Positions 45,896 to 55,435 of a DNA stretch of 57,966 bases are shown one piece after another. The stretch's first letter is position 1. The number at the start of each line of letters is the position of its first letter. The translations under genes were made by a program, and so were the position numbers. The DNA is taken from assembly GCA_021772055.1 (NCBI GenBank), contig JAETNR010000027.1, positions 1-57,966 of the forward strand, in the 5' to 3' direction. Below the pieces are notes generated by a model. The model was given only the letters and a program-made list of their open reading frames with translations, did not search any database and was not told the origin of the DNA. This DNA comes from Blautia sp. GTDB taxonomy: Bacteria; Bacillota; Clostridia; Lachnospirales; Lachnospiraceae.

Positions 45896-46327
45896 ATGGT
45901 TGAGACTAAACGTATTTGTAATGGTACTTTTGGTGAGATCTGGCTGGATGGTGACTATGTAGGCGAGTGCTACAAGGCACAGGGAAAGGTAGAGTTTAAC
46001 AAAGAGGAGATCAAACAGTGCGGTACATGGTGGACGGATAACAAGATTGTCGGATGTACTGGTAAAGGTTCCCTTACCCTTTACAAAGTCAATACCCGTA
46101 TGGGAATTAAGATTGCTCAGATGATTAAAAACAAACAGGACGTAAGATTTACTGTTATCAGTAAACTGGCTGATCCTGATGCTTTTGGTGCTGAGCGTGT
46201 TTCCCTGTCCGGTGTATCTTTTGATGATCTGACTCTGTTTGACTGGGAGGCTCAGAAGCCGGGAGAAACGGAATGTCCGTTTACCTTTACCGGATATGAG
46301 TATCTGGATCAGATTAAGCCTCAGTAA
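45896..46327 (+). CDS. Tail tube protein (PBSX XkdM-like)
   Basis: A 143-residue tube subunit starting ICNGTFGEIWLDGDYVGECY with TGKGSLTLYKVNTRMGIKIA near 60, typical of the XkdM family. Always follows the sheath gene in PBSX-like clusters. The strong terminator after it raises tube and sheath output over later genes. Confidence 0.88.
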   Translation: MVETKRICNGTFGEIWLDGDYVGECYKAQGKVEFNKEEIKQCGTWWTDNKIVGCTGKGSLTLYKVNTRMGIKIAQMIKNKQDVRFTVISKLADPDAFGAERVSLSGVSFDDLTLFDWEAQKPGETECPFTFTGYEYLDQIKPQ

Positions 46328-46355
46328 GAGCTTTTAACTGAATAAAGAGTGTGAG

Positions 46356-46387
46356 GAGAGGCGTGTAAGTACGCCTCTCTATTTTTT
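46356..46387 (+). terminator. Rho-independent terminator
   Basis: GAGAGGCGT (46356-46364), loop GTAAGT, ACGCCTCTC (46371-46379), then TATTTTTTG. Probably partial, since tail genes continue. Confidence 0.8.
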
Positions 46388-46410
46388 GAATTATAGGAGG
46401 AAAATTTATC

Positions 46411-46908
46411 ATGGCAACAAAGAAAATTGTAGAAGAGAATGAAAATGCAGTAGTTGAAAAAGAGGCGGTGAATGTACTGGATCTCCTTTTAGGAGCTGAC
46501 ATTGGTACAATCAAAACCCCTTATAAGGATGTGGAAATTACCCGTTTATCTGAGGCGTTTGGTACTCCTTTTGTAGTGAGATGTGAAGCCCTTTCCCCGG
46601 AAAAATATGAGGAAGTGCAGGACAACGCTATCTCTATCTCCGGTAAGGATGTGGATCTGGATATGAACAACCTCCAGATGCTCACAGTGATTGAGGGCGT
46701 TAAGGCAATCATTACAGATGAGGCAGGAAACAAGACAACCTCCGGGCTGATCCTCAAAAATAAGGATCTTATGAGCAAATTCAAAGCACCTACTCCGAAA
46801 GAGCTTTGCAGAAAGCTGTTTTTATCCGGTGAGGTGGCTAAGATGTATGAGACTATCTCTGCTCTGTCCGGTTTCTCCAATGATGCGGTTAAAGAATTAA
46901 AAAACTAA
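46411..46908 (+). CDS. Tail assembly chaperone, short form (XkdN-like)
   Basis: A 165-residue chaperone of the XkdN group, located between tube and tape measure. It has DIGTIKTPYKDVEITRLSEA and LCRKLFLSGEVAKMYETISA segments typical of the group. It ends KELKN at a slippery heptamer A AAA AAC, where a share of ribosomes should shift to -1 and make a longer form. The chaperone keeps the tape measure soluble during tail building. Confidence 0.82.
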   Translation: MATKKIVEENENAVVEKEAVNVLDLLLGADIGTIKTPYKDVEITRLSEAFGTPFVVRCEALSPEKYEEVQDNAISISGKDVDLDMNNLQMLTVIEGVKAIITDEAGNKTTSGLILKNKDLMSKFKAPTPKELCRKLFLSGEVAKMYETISALSGFSNDAVKELKN

Positions 46909-46971
46909 TTGATACGGACGGGCTGACTAATCTTATGTACTATTACTGGAAACATAGGGGGATCCGTCCGT
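46899..46971 (+). other. Programmed -1 frameshift signal
   Basis: The heptamer A AAA AAC (46899-46905) is in the correct phase (zero-frame AAA AAC). Eight bases on begins an 8-bp perfect stem, ACGGACGG (46914-46921) with CCGTCCGT (46964-46971), a 42-base loop that can pair further (TATG/CATA). The zero frame stops at 46906-46908. Slip, spacing and stem all match the canonical design. Confidence 0.88.
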
Positions 46972-47105
46972 CTGTATTTTATTCCATGCCAAAGGGGGAG
47001 CTGACTGTTATTCAAGCTTTCTACGAAAAAGAAATAGAGGAAAGGGATAAGTTGCTGAAAGCTATGGATGGAAAGGTGGCTTGTCCTTATTATCTGTTTA
47101 TGTAG
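46905..47105 (+). CDS. -1 frame extension of the tail chaperone
   Basis: After slippage the -1 frame runs 66 codons to TAG at 47103-47105 with no start or ribosome site of its own, giving a 231-residue fusion. It begins LIDTDGLTNLMYYYWKHRG and ends CPYYLFM. The extension corresponds to the T part of G-GT-type pairs, which binds the tape measure. Its end abuts the tape-measure gene. Confidence 0.85.
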   Translation, partial: LIDTDGLTNLMYYYWKHRGIRPSVFYSMPKGELTVIQAFYEKEIEERDKLLKAMDGKVACPYYLFM

Positions 47106-47117
47106 GAGGTGGCATAT

Positions 47118-50100
47118 TTGATAGAGTTTGGTGCTAAACTTTCTCTCAAAGATCAAATGTATGCTGTACTTGCAAAGAACGTACAGAAACAGAAAGAGTT
47201 TCAAAAAGAGGTTAATGCTACCAGAGAGGCTTTACAAAAAGCTACAGATGGTAAGTATAACATGAAAGTTGAAACCTCAGCGGCTCAAAAAGAGGTTGAA
47301 AAGATCTCTAATAAACTGGAAGAGGTAAGCAGTAAAACTTCCACAGCAAAGGTGGGAGTTGAGGCTGATACTGATAAAGTTGAGAAAATGCAGGAGAAAG
47401 TAGATGAATTAACCAGAAACCCGGTTCAGATGAGGATTGAGGCGAATGAGCGTGAGGCAAGGCGTAAGATTGCTGAGCTGAAAGCCAAACTTGACAGCCT
47501 CAAGAGTAAAGCCATTGCTCCAGTTATTAAGCTGAAAGATACAGCCAGTAGAAAGCTGGAAACAATCAAAAAGGCTCTCTCTGAGATTGGTAGTAAGGTA
47601 GCCTCTCCCTTTGTAAAATTAAGGGATGCGGCAAGTGATAAGGTCAGACAGATTAAATATAATCTGGAGACTCTGAAAAATAAGATCATAGCCCCGGCTA
47701 TTGTACTCCGGGATAATGTGACAGTGGGACTTAACAAGGTTAAGTCCTATTTTAATGCTGTAAAGGATACCTTTGTAAAGCCTCTGGTTATCAGTGCCAG
47801 AGACAAAGCAACGGCGGTTTTGCAGAAAGTAAGATCTGGAGCTGTAGCCCTCAAAAACATGATCGTTTCCCCGATTGTGAAAGTAAAGGATACAGCCTCA
47901 AAAGCCTTAACAAAAGTGAGGAGCTTAGTAAAGACGGTTGGAAAAGCTGTAGCAACTCCTGTTATTAAGGCAAAAGATACGGCAACAAAGATTATATCAA
48001 CCGTGACAAGTAAGATTAAAGCGGTTGGTAAGCTGGTAGCCTCTCCATTTATCAAAGCAAAGGATACAGCCAGTAAGATTATTGGTAATGTGTCCGGTAA
48101 ATTAAAGGCTATTGGCAGTAAGGTTGCCGCTCCCCTCATTAAAGCCAAAGATGCGGCAAGCTCTGTAATCAGTAAGATCTCTGGTATGCTGGGTACTCTT
48201 GCAAAGGGAGTAACTATTGCTATTGGAGTAGCTGGAGCTGGTGCGGCTATGGCTATGAAAGGTGGATCTATGCTGGAGCAACAGCAGATTTCCATTGAGC
48301 ATTTTGTAGGGGTAAATAATCAGGATCAGTCAGCGGATCAGATCAGGCAGATGAGTGAGGCGTATGTTACCGCTTTGAGGAATAACGCCAACGCTACTCC
48401 ATTTACCACAAATGAGGTAATTGCCGCTGGTACAAGAGCTGTAAACGTGGCTCAGGGTAATACTACTCAGGCTATGGATATTCTGAAAGTTGCTGAGGAT
48501 ATGGCGGCTCTTAATCCAGAGAAATCTCTGTCAGATGCTATGGAGGCTATAGCGGATCTGAAAACCGGAGAGACAGAGAGAATGAAAGAGTTTGGTTTTA
48601 AAATCTCTCAGGAGGACATTAAAAACGCCGGAGGCGTGGATAAAGTTATTGAGGATCAGATTAAGCCGTACTTTGAGGGAGGTGCTCAGAAACTTGCCAC
48701 AAGTGCAAGCGGTTTAGTATCTACCATTCAGGGTAAATTAAGCTCTTTTGTTTCTGATACTGGTCTGAAAATGATAGAGAAAGTAAAACCGCTTTTGGAA
48801 CAGGCGGTACAGGTAGTAGATGCAATCATGCCTAAGCTGGATGCTTTTGGAACAAAGCTGGCTGATGGCTTTGGTAAGGTTGTTGATTTTATCAGCGGAA
48901 TTGTCTCTAAGTCCGGTTTGTTATCTAACTCAATGAATAAGGTTGGAACCTCTGTAAAGAACGCCGGGAAAGGTATTGAGACAGTATCTAAGCAAGTAAC
49001 AAAATATGTAGGATATACGGTTAAGAGCGGTGATACCCTCTCAGCTATTGCAAAGCAGTATAACACTACATATCAGGAGCTTGCAAAGTATAACAACATT
49101 GCAGATCCAAACATGATCCTTACAGGTCAGCAAATTCAGGTTCCCACAACAGTAACGGAAACCACACAAGCTCCTCAGACAACCTCAGCTCCTGAGGTAG
49201 ATACAAGTACAGCAAGTGCTCAGGTATCCGCTTTTGGTGCGTTGGTATCCTCTGTGGTAGGTATGGCTACTACATCCTTTGGAGCCCTGAAAGAGTGTGT
49301 ATCTGCTACAGTGGGTACGGTACAAGCTGTATTGCCCGGTATCATGGGGGCAGTAACAGCGGTAGTAAACGGCATTACTCCTTTGATCCAAACGGCGGCT
49401 GATATTTTTGTAGCGGCTCAGCCTATTGTGATTGGAGTTGTAGATAGTATCAGTGGAGTTATCCAGAAAATAGCTCCTCCAATTTCCACAGCCTTTAATA
49501 AAGTTGGTAGGGCGGTACAGAAAGTAGTACAGGTTATCTCCTCTCATATGGGAGCCATTGAAACTATCATCAGTGCTACAGCACCGGTTATTTCCACGGT
49601 TGTATCTTACTTGGGTACAGCGTTTGAGGCGGCAGGAAACGTAATTGCTCCGGCTCTGGATGCTATTCTGAGTGTAGTTGAAAGTGTTATGTCAGCTATT
49701 GCCCCGGTGGTATCGGATGCGTGGAGTATGATCTCAGGAGCCTTTGAAAGTGCGGGATCCATTTTAAGCTCTGTCTCCAGTGCGATAGGATCAGCTATAG
49801 GATGGTTAAAGGATTACTTTACAGGAGTATTTGACCAGATGGCTCCATATATCCAAACAGCATGGGAGGGCATTAAGCCAGCTTTTGAAAGTGCTGGAAA
49901 TCTTATTGGACAAGTAGTTGATACAATCGGATCAGTGCTACAAACTCTGTGGACAGGAGTACAGGCTGTATTTGATTTCTTAGCTCCTTATCTTCCTACG
50001 GTATGGAGTGTAATCAGTGCGGCTTTCAGTGTTGCCGGAGGAGTGATTTCTGCGGTAATTGATTTGATAAGTGGAATTTTAACTACTTTACAGGGTGCTT

Positions 50101-51926
50101 TCAGTGCTGTATTTGATTTTCTTGCTCCATATGTACCTACAGTCTGGGAGGGCATTAAAACAGCTTTCTCAGTGGCAGGAGAGGTAATCTCCTCAGTTGT
50201 TGAGGTTATATCTGGAGTGATTGATACTTTGTCCGGTATCTTCTCTGGAGTATTTTCAGCTATCTCAGGTGTTGTGTCTGGGGTATGGGATGCAATTACC
50301 GGATTTTTCTCCGGTGGATCTGATGGGATCTCCTCATCCACCTCCTCAATAAGTGGATTTATTGATACTTTGTCAGGCGTATTTTCTGGAGTATTCTCTG
50401 GAATTTCTGGAATTGTTTCCGGCGTATGGGATGCGGTTACTGGAGCCTTTGACGGTGCTAATGGCTTAATCTCTGGAGCGGTTGATGGTATCGGATCTGT
50501 AGTAGGAGGTATAGCAGAAACTTTCTCAGGTGCTTTAGATGGTCTGGGAGGAATTGCTCAGGGAGCTTGGGACTTAGTAACGAGTGCGTTTGAGGGTGCA
50601 AGTACATCTATTTCAGGTGCTATTGATGGTATTGGTGAGTTTGTGGGAGGTATCGGAGAAACCTTTACCTCAGCTCTCAGCGGTATTCCTGATATAGTAT
50701 CCGGTGCATGGGAGTTAATCTCAGGAGCCTTTGATACAGGAGCCGGGTTACTTGATACGGCTCTTACAGGAGTAGGTACGGTACTGGATGGTATTGGATC
50801 TACTATCACCGGAGCATTGGAGGGAATTGGTTCCCTACTTGGTGAGGCGTGGGATGGTATTTGTGGTTTCTTCTCTGGAGGATCAGAGGAGGTAGGAACC
50901 TCAGCACCTACGGCTGAGGCAAGTGTGGCGGCTTATGAGACAGCTTTTGCTCAAATGGATGCAATGGCTCCTCAGATAGAGGGTGCATGGACAAGTATTT
51001 CTACAGCATACAGTACAGGAGCTCAGGGGCTTACTGATACAAACACTGTAGTTACCACAGCTCTTACTACTTTGAGTACGGCATTTACCACAGCATTTAC
51101 AAAGATCCAGACTGTAGTAAATACCGGATGGACTTCTATCAATACGGTATTTACTGGAATGAAAACAGGTTTTACAGACTTGCAAACATCCACTACTACA
51201 GGATGGACAACGATTACAACAGCCTTTAATCAGGCAAAAACACAAACTACTCAGGTAATGACGAATATACAAACGGCTCTCACGGCTCTAAATGCGGCAT
51301 TTACCTCTAATTTTAGTAGTATTGTGTCAACTACTACTTCTGGGTGGAATAGCGTGTTAAACGCTTTCTCAGCGGCTCACAGCGGTATCTCCTCTCATGT
51401 GGGAGGTATCAGTAGTGCTCTGTACTCTATGTCCGGGGCTTTCAGCTCCTCTATGGGAAGTATCATAAGCTCAGTAAACAGTGCGGCGGCGGCTGTAAAC
51501 AGTGCGGCAAGCTCTATTGCAAGTGCAGTAAGCAGAGCGGCAAGTGCGGCGGCAAGTATGCCTACAGGTGTACCCCGTGCAATGGGTGTTGAGCGTGTAC
51601 CTTATGATAATTACCCGATTATGGCACATGAGGGAGAGAGACTCCTCACAAAGAATGAGGCTAACCAGTATGAACGATCCACAAGGGGAGTGCGGATGGT
51701 TAGTAGAGCTATGGGTACTGGAGAGATCCGGGAAGATAACACGCCTATCTTAGCCCATGAGGGAGAGAAACTATTAACAAAGCAGGAGGCAAAGAAAGAG
51801 GATACCCGTAAGCTGGTACTTGAAAAACTGGCTGATACCATTGTTGTTAAAGATGATAGAGATCTTGATGAGGTGGTATATGAGTTACTCCTCAGATTGC
51901 GGAAAGCTCAGGAAAATATGCCATAA
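47118..51926 (+). CDS. Tape measure protein with internal LysM domain
   Basis: A 1602-residue protein that sets tail length. Residues about 130-360 hold eight 29-residue repeats with a KxxAxPxIKxKDTAxxxI core. A hydrophobic stretch follows (KGVTIAIGVAGAGAAMAMKG). Residues 633-676 form a LysM domain (YTVKSGDTLSAIAKQYNTTY), rare inside a tape measure. The rest is a long hydrophobic, Ser/Gly/Ala-rich helical part. The C-terminus repeats a box twice, AHEGERLLTKNEA and AHEGEKLLTKQEA. TTG at 47118 with GGAGG 8 bases upstream. Confidence 0.88.
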   Translation: MIEFGAKLSLKDQMYAVLAKNVQKQKEFQKEVNATREALQKATDGKYNMKVETSAAQKEVEKISNKLEEVSSKTSTAKVGVEADTDKVEKMQEKVDELTRNPVQMRIEANEREARRKIAELKAKLDSLKSKAIAPVIKLKDTASRKLETIKKALSEIGSKVASPFVKLRDAASDKVRQIKYNLETLKNKIIAPAIVLRDNVTVGLNKVKSYFNAVKDTFVKPLVISARDKATAVLQKVRSGAVALKNMIVSPIVKVKDTASKALTKVRSLVKTVGKAVATPVIKAKDTATKIISTVTSKIKAVGKLVASPFIKAKDTASKIIGNVSGKLKAIGSKVAAPLIKAKDAASSVISKISGMLGTLAKGVTIAIGVAGAGAAMAMKGGSMLEQQQISIEHFVGVNNQDQSADQIRQMSEAYVTALRNNANATPFTTNEVIAAGTRAVNVAQGNTTQAMDILKVAEDMAALNPEKSLSDAMEAIADLKTGETERMKEFGFKISQEDIKNAGGVDKVIEDQIKPYFEGGAQKLATSASGLVSTIQGKLSSFVSDTGLKMIEKVKPLLEQAVQVVDAIMPKLDAFGTKLADGFGKVVDFISGIVSKSGLLSNSMNKVGTSVKNAGKGIETVSKQVTKYVGYTVKSGDTLSAIAKQYNTTYQELAKYNNIADPNMILTGQQIQVPTTVTETTQAPQTTSAPEVDTSTASAQVSAFGALVSSVVGMATTSFGALKECVSATVGTVQAVLPGIMGAVTAVVNGITPLIQTAADIFVAAQPIVIGVVDSISGVIQKIAPPISTAFNKVGRAVQKVVQVISSHMGAIETIISATAPVISTVVSYLGTAFEAAGNVIAPALDAILSVVESVMSAIAPVVSDAWSMISGAFESAGSILSSVSSAIGSAIGWLKDYFTGVFDQMAPYIQTAWEGIKPAFESAGNLIGQVVDTIGSVLQTLWTGVQAVFDFLAPYLPTVWSVISAAFSVAGGVISAVIDLISGILTTLQGAFSAVFDFLAPYVPTVWEGIKTAFSVAGEVISSVVEVISGVIDTLSGIFSGVFSAISGVVSGVWDAITGFFSGGSDGISSSTSSISGFIDTLSGVFSGVFSGISGIVSGVWDAVTGAFDGANGLISGAVDGIGSVVGGIAETFSGALDGLGGIAQGAWDLVTSAFEGASTSISGAIDGIGEFVGGIGETFTSALSGIPDIVSGAWELISGAFDTGAGLLDTALTGVGTVLDGIGSTITGALEGIGSLLGEAWDGICGFFSGGSEEVGTSAPTAEASVAAYETAFAQMDAMAPQIEGAWTSISTAYSTGAQGLTDTNTVVTTALTTLSTAFTTAFTKIQTVVNTGWTSINTVFTGMKTGFTDLQTSTTTGWTTITTAFNQAKTQTTQVMTNIQTALTALNAAFTSNFSSIVSTTTSGWNSVLNAFSAAHSGISSHVGGISSALYSMSGAFSSSMGSIISSVNSAAAAVNSAASSIASAVSRAASAAASMPTGVPRAMGVERVPYDNYPIMAHEGERLLTKNEANQYERSTRGVRMVSRAMGTGEIREDNTPILAHEGEKLLTKQEAKKEDTRKLVLEKLADTIVVKDDRDLDEVVYELLLRLRKAQENMP

Positions 51927-51938
51927 AGGAGGAAGATC

Positions 51939-52583
51939 ATGGAATTTTGGCTAAAGAAATCAAATTCTGATAAATTTATGCTCCCTGTAAATCCAGAGTC
52001 TTTCTCTTTTACAGAAAAGCATAATAATACCTCAGTAAATGTGAATAGCATTGGTGAGGTAAACCTGATAGGAAAACGGGGATTAAAGGAGGGTACAATA
52101 TCCTCCTTTTTTCCTAACCAAAATTACAATTTTGGTAATAATTCTGGCAGGAAAAAACCTTATACCTATGTCAATACAATTTTGAAGTGGAAAGAGGCTG
52201 GAAAGCCTATCAGGTTGATTGTTGGTGGAAACATCAATGTACAGGTTACTATTGAGAGCTTTAAGTATGGTGAGCAAGATGGTACAGGTGATGTGTATTA
52301 TCTTCTGGGGCTTAAAGAGTACAGGGCAGTTAAGGTTGTAAAAAGACCGAAACCAAAGCCTACAAAACCCTCTAAGCCAGCAAAGCCCAGTAAGCCTCAA
52401 AGGACAACGGAAAATAAGCCTAAGCAGAAAACCTATACAGTTAAAAAAGGGGATTGCCTGTGGAATATTGCGAAAAAGTTTTATGGAAATGGTGCTCAGT
52501 ACACTAAGATCTATAATGCAAACAAGAGCAAGATTAAAAATCCTAACCTGATCTATCCCGGTCAGGTTTTAGTTATTCCATAA
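51939..52583 (+). CDS. LysM tail hub-linked protein (XkdP-like)
   Basis: A 214-residue protein. The N-terminal 120 residues form the XkdP-type hub domain (PVNPESFSFTEKHNNTSVNV). A Pro/Lys-rich linker (about 132-165) leads to a LysM domain (YTVKKGDCLWNIAKKFYGNG to LIYPGQVLVIP). It connects tube and baseplate and may bind peptidoglycan. Confidence 0.88.
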   Translation: MEFWLKKSNSDKFMLPVNPESFSFTEKHNNTSVNVNSIGEVNLIGKRGLKEGTISSFFPNQNYNFGNNSGRKKPYTYVNTILKWKEAGKPIRLIVGGNINVQVTIESFKYGEQDGTGDVYYLLGLKEYRAVKVVKRPKPKPTKPSKPAKPSKPQRTTENKPKQKTYTVKKGDCLWNIAKKFYGNGAQYTKIYNANKSKIKNPNLIYPGQVLVIP

Positions 52584-52600
52584 GAGAGGAGGCGTAAGAT

Positions 52601-53560
52601 GTGAAGATTTTGTATAACAATACAGATGATATAACAGATTATGTTACCTCTATTGAATGGGTAGGAGGAAAAACTCAGGTAGCCCGGAAACTGGTGATTA
52701 AGGTGATAAATGCTCCTTATGATCCGAACATTAAAAAGATCAATATTAAGCTGGCAGAAACCCTCTATTTGTATTCTGATGATATGAAAACAGAATACTT
52801 TAGGGGGTTTGTCATTGATCGGGAAAGAAGCTCCAAAAATGGGGTGATTACCTATACAGCGTATGACATAGCCTATTATCTCACAAAGAGTAGTGCAACC
52901 TACAATTTTAAGGGTAAAACGGCTGAAAAGATTACAAAAATTGTCTGTGATGATTTTAAGATCCCTGTAGGATCTTTAGCAAAAACCGGACATAGCCAAA
53001 AGCTCATAGTTAAAAACTGTAAGATCTATAACATCATTATGAAAGCGTATACTCAGGCTCATCAGGTAAATAAAAAGCTCTATATGGTGAAAGCCAGCAA
53101 GGGAAAGCTGAATGTGGTGGAATATGGTGCAAAGGTTTGTGATTATGAGCTCACTGAGAGTACAAATATTACAGAGTCCTCTTATAAAGAGAGTCTGGAT
53201 AAGATGGTAAACAAGGTGAGGATCTATGACGGTGACGGTAAGCAGATCGGTGTAGTGGAAAATAAATCTCATCAAAAGTATGGAATTTTCCAACAGACAT
53301 ACACCAAAGAGAAAGACAAAAATGCTACTACTACAGCAAAAAGTATGTTATACGGGATTGAAAAGACAGCCACTATTAAGGCTATTGGTACTCATATGAT
53401 GGGAGCCGTAACTGGAAACGGTATCACTATTGTAGACAGTGCCACAGGATTAAAAGGGCTGTTTTGGATCATTGCAGATACCCATAAATGGGAAAAGGGA
53501 GTGCATACAATGACGCTCTCTCTGGAGTTTAAAAAATCTATGGATGTACAGGAGGTGTGA
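52601..53560 (+). CDS. Baseplate hub protein (XkdQ-like)
   Basis: A 319-residue gp27/XkdQ-type hub. GTG at 52601 with GAGAGGAGGCG upstream. WVGGKTQVARKLVIKVINAP near the start and KLYMVKASKGKLNVVEYGAK in the middle are typical. Forms the ring that joins tube to spike. Confidence 0.85.
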   Translation: MKILYNNTDDITDYVTSIEWVGGKTQVARKLVIKVINAPYDPNIKKINIKLAETLYLYSDDMKTEYFRGFVIDRERSSKNGVITYTAYDIAYYLTKSSATYNFKGKTAEKITKIVCDDFKIPVGSLAKTGHSQKLIVKNCKIYNIIMKAYTQAHQVNKKLYMVKASKGKLNVVEYGAKVCDYELTESTNITESSYKESLDKMVNKVRIYDGDGKQIGVVENKSHQKYGIFQQTYTKEKDKNATTTAKSMLYGIEKTATIKAIGTHMMGAVTGNGITIVDSATGLKGLFWIIADTHKWEKGVHTMTLSLEFKKSMDVQEV

Positions 53561-53563
53561 TAG

Positions 53564-53926
53564 TTGGAAAATGCAGATCAGTTGTATTCTGAGTTTTCTC
53601 AGATGATGAGAGATCAGGGGGCTTATTATAACCCGGAAACTCTTTACATTGGAACCGTGAAGAGATGGGATAGCAAAATTCAGATTGAGATTGATGATCT
53701 TATTCTGGATGAGGATGATCTGTATATTGCAGATTATCTCGTGGCAGGATATAAATTTCCTCTTAAAACCTCATACGTTTCCAGCGTAAACTTTAGCTCT
53801 GAGACTTCGGGAAAAACTAACCCGGCGGTAAGGTCTGAGGGGCTGAAAAAGGGGGATCTGGTAGCCGTGATGAAATGCAATGACAATGATACCTATGTAA
53901 TCCTATCAAGGGTGGTGAAACCATGA
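53564..53926 (+). CDS. DUF2577 baseplate protein (XkdR-like)
   Basis: A 120-residue OB-like protein typical of DUF2577: YIGTVKRWDSKIQIEIDDLI near residue 27 and LKKGDLVAVMKCNDNDTYVI near 93. TTG at 53564 with GGAGGTG 6 bases upstream. Likely part of the spike-hub contact. Confidence 0.8.
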   Translation: MENADQLYSEFSQMMRDQGAYYNPETLYIGTVKRWDSKIQIEIDDLILDEDDLYIADYLVAGYKFPLKTSYVSSVNFSSETSGKTNPAVRSEGLKKGDLVAVMKCNDNDTYVILSRVVKP

Positions 53927-54348
53927 GCGAAACAGGAGGATTGTTTCCGTTTGATGATGCGGATGAGTTTATCACAGACGATACTCTAAATGATGAGGAG
54001 TATGTGCTCAGGGATTTTGAGATTGATTTCCACACCATGAAAATGACAGGGAGAATTGTTGAGGGGCTGGATGCTATAGAAATGTGGGTACAGTTAGCCC
54101 TCAGGACAAAGCGTTATGAGTGGCTTATTTTCTCTTGGGATTATGGTGAGGAATATACTGAGCTGATCGGATACTCTTATACAAAAGAGTATCTGGACAG
54201 TGAGGTTGAGAGATGTATAACTGAGTGTGTTACTCAGCACCCGTATATCACAGGAATACAGGATTTAACAGTAACCGTGGAGAAAGACAAGCTCCACATA
54301 GAATTTACTTTAATTACAGACTTTGGGGAGGTGGAAATAGATGTATGA
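53923..54348 (+). CDS. DUF2634 baseplate wedge protein (XkdS-like)
   Basis: A 141-residue gp25-like/DUF2634 wedge. RDFEIDFHTMKMTGRIVEGL near 29, then WVQLALRTKRYEWLIFSWDY near 51 with the conserved ERY/RYEW part and a TGIQDLTVTVEK strand. Overlaps both neighbours. Confidence 0.85.
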   Translation: MSETGGLFPFDDADEFITDDTLNDEEYVLRDFEIDFHTMKMTGRIVEGLDAIEMWVQLALRTKRYEWLIFSWDYGEEYTELIGYSYTKEYLDSEVERCITECVTQHPYITGIQDLTVTVEKDKLHIEFTLITDFGEVEIDV

Positions 54349-55435
54349 GGATCAGACATATGAGGAGATCTTAGATAGATGTCTGGATAATGCAAGAGAT
54401 GATATTGATAAGACTGAGGGCGGTATCCTTTTTACAGCCATTGCCCCGGCTTGTCTGGAGTTTGCTATTCATTATACAGAGATGGACGGTATTGTAAGAG
54501 AGGGGTATGCTGATACTTGCGACAGAGAGCACCTGATACTCAGGTGTAAAGAGCGTGGTATTATCCCTGATCCAGCAACTCCGGCTGTCCTTATGGGAGA
54601 GTTTAATGTTGATATTGGTGTGGGACAGCGTTTTTCTCTGGATGAGCTCAACTATATATCCAAAAAGTATATTGGTAGAGGTCAGGATGAGGAGGGTACT
54701 GGAGTATATCAGTATCAAATGGAGTGTGAAACTGTAGGCACTGAGGGCAATAAGCACTTTGGAGATCTTATAGCTATTGAGTACATTCCTAATCTGGAGG
54801 TTGCAAGGCTCACAGAGGTACTTATCCCGGCTGAGGATGAGGAAGAAACTGAGGCGTTAAGAGATCGGTATTTCTCCAGCTTTGAAACCGCTCCTTTTGG
54901 TGGAAATAAAAAGGACTATAAGGAGAAAACAAATAAGCTGAATGGTGTAGGGGATACAAAGGTAATCCCTACATGGGATGGAGGAGGTACTGTTAAGCTG
55001 ATTATCATTGACAGTAATTTCAACAAAGCCTCTGATACTCTGGTAAATGAGGTACAAGAGGCTATGGATCCACTCTCAGACAGAGGAAACGGATCTGGAA
55101 TTGCTCCGGTAGGGCATACCGTAACTGTGGTAACAGCGAAAGAGATCCCCATTACTGTATCAGCTACGATCATTTACAAAGAGGGCTTTTCATGGAGCCG
55201 TGTAAGTGAGGCGGTGCAAGAGGCTATTGAGGAGTATCTGTTAGAGATGAGGAAAGACTGGGCTAACCAGTCTTTTTTAAGTGTGAGAATTACTCAGGTT
55301 GAAGCCAGACTCTTAAAAATTGAGGGTATCATTGATATTTCAGATACTAAAATCAATGGAGTTGCTGACAATCTCACTCTTAACTCTGATGAGATCCCGG
55401 TACTTTCAGAAACAGGGGTGGTAGTAAATGCGTGA
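54341..55435 (+). CDS. Baseplate J-like wedge protein (XkdT-like)
   Basis: A 364-residue Baseplate_J protein. YEEILDRCLDNARDDIDKTE, then GILFTAIAPACLEFAIHYTE at the start, APFGGNKKDYKEKTNKLNGV in the middle and VGHTVTVVTAKEIPITVSAT late are family hallmarks. Builds the wedge and links sheath to fibre. Confidence 0.9.
   Translation: MYEDQTYEEILDRCLDNARDDIDKTEGGILFTAIAPACLEFAIHYTEMDGIVREGYADTCDREHLILRCKERGIIPDPATPAVLMGEFNVDIGVGQRFSLDELNYISKKYIGRGQDEEGTGVYQYQMECETVGTEGNKHFGDLIAIEYIPNLEVARLTEVLIPAEDEEETEALRDRYFSSFETAPFGGNKKDYKEKTNKLNGVGDTKVIPTWDGGGTVKLIIIDSNFNKASDTLVNEVQEAMDPLSDRGNGSGIAPVGHTVTVVTAKEIPITVSATIIYKEGFSWSRVSEAVQEAIEEYLLEMRKDWANQSFLSVRITQVEARLLKIEGIIDISDTKINGVADNLTLNSDEIPVLSETGVVVNA

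Noticed and set aside
47500..48200. Repeats resembling a CRISPR array
   Set aside because: They are in-frame protein repeats of 29 codons in the tape measure, with diverged bases, not identical repeats with unique spacers.
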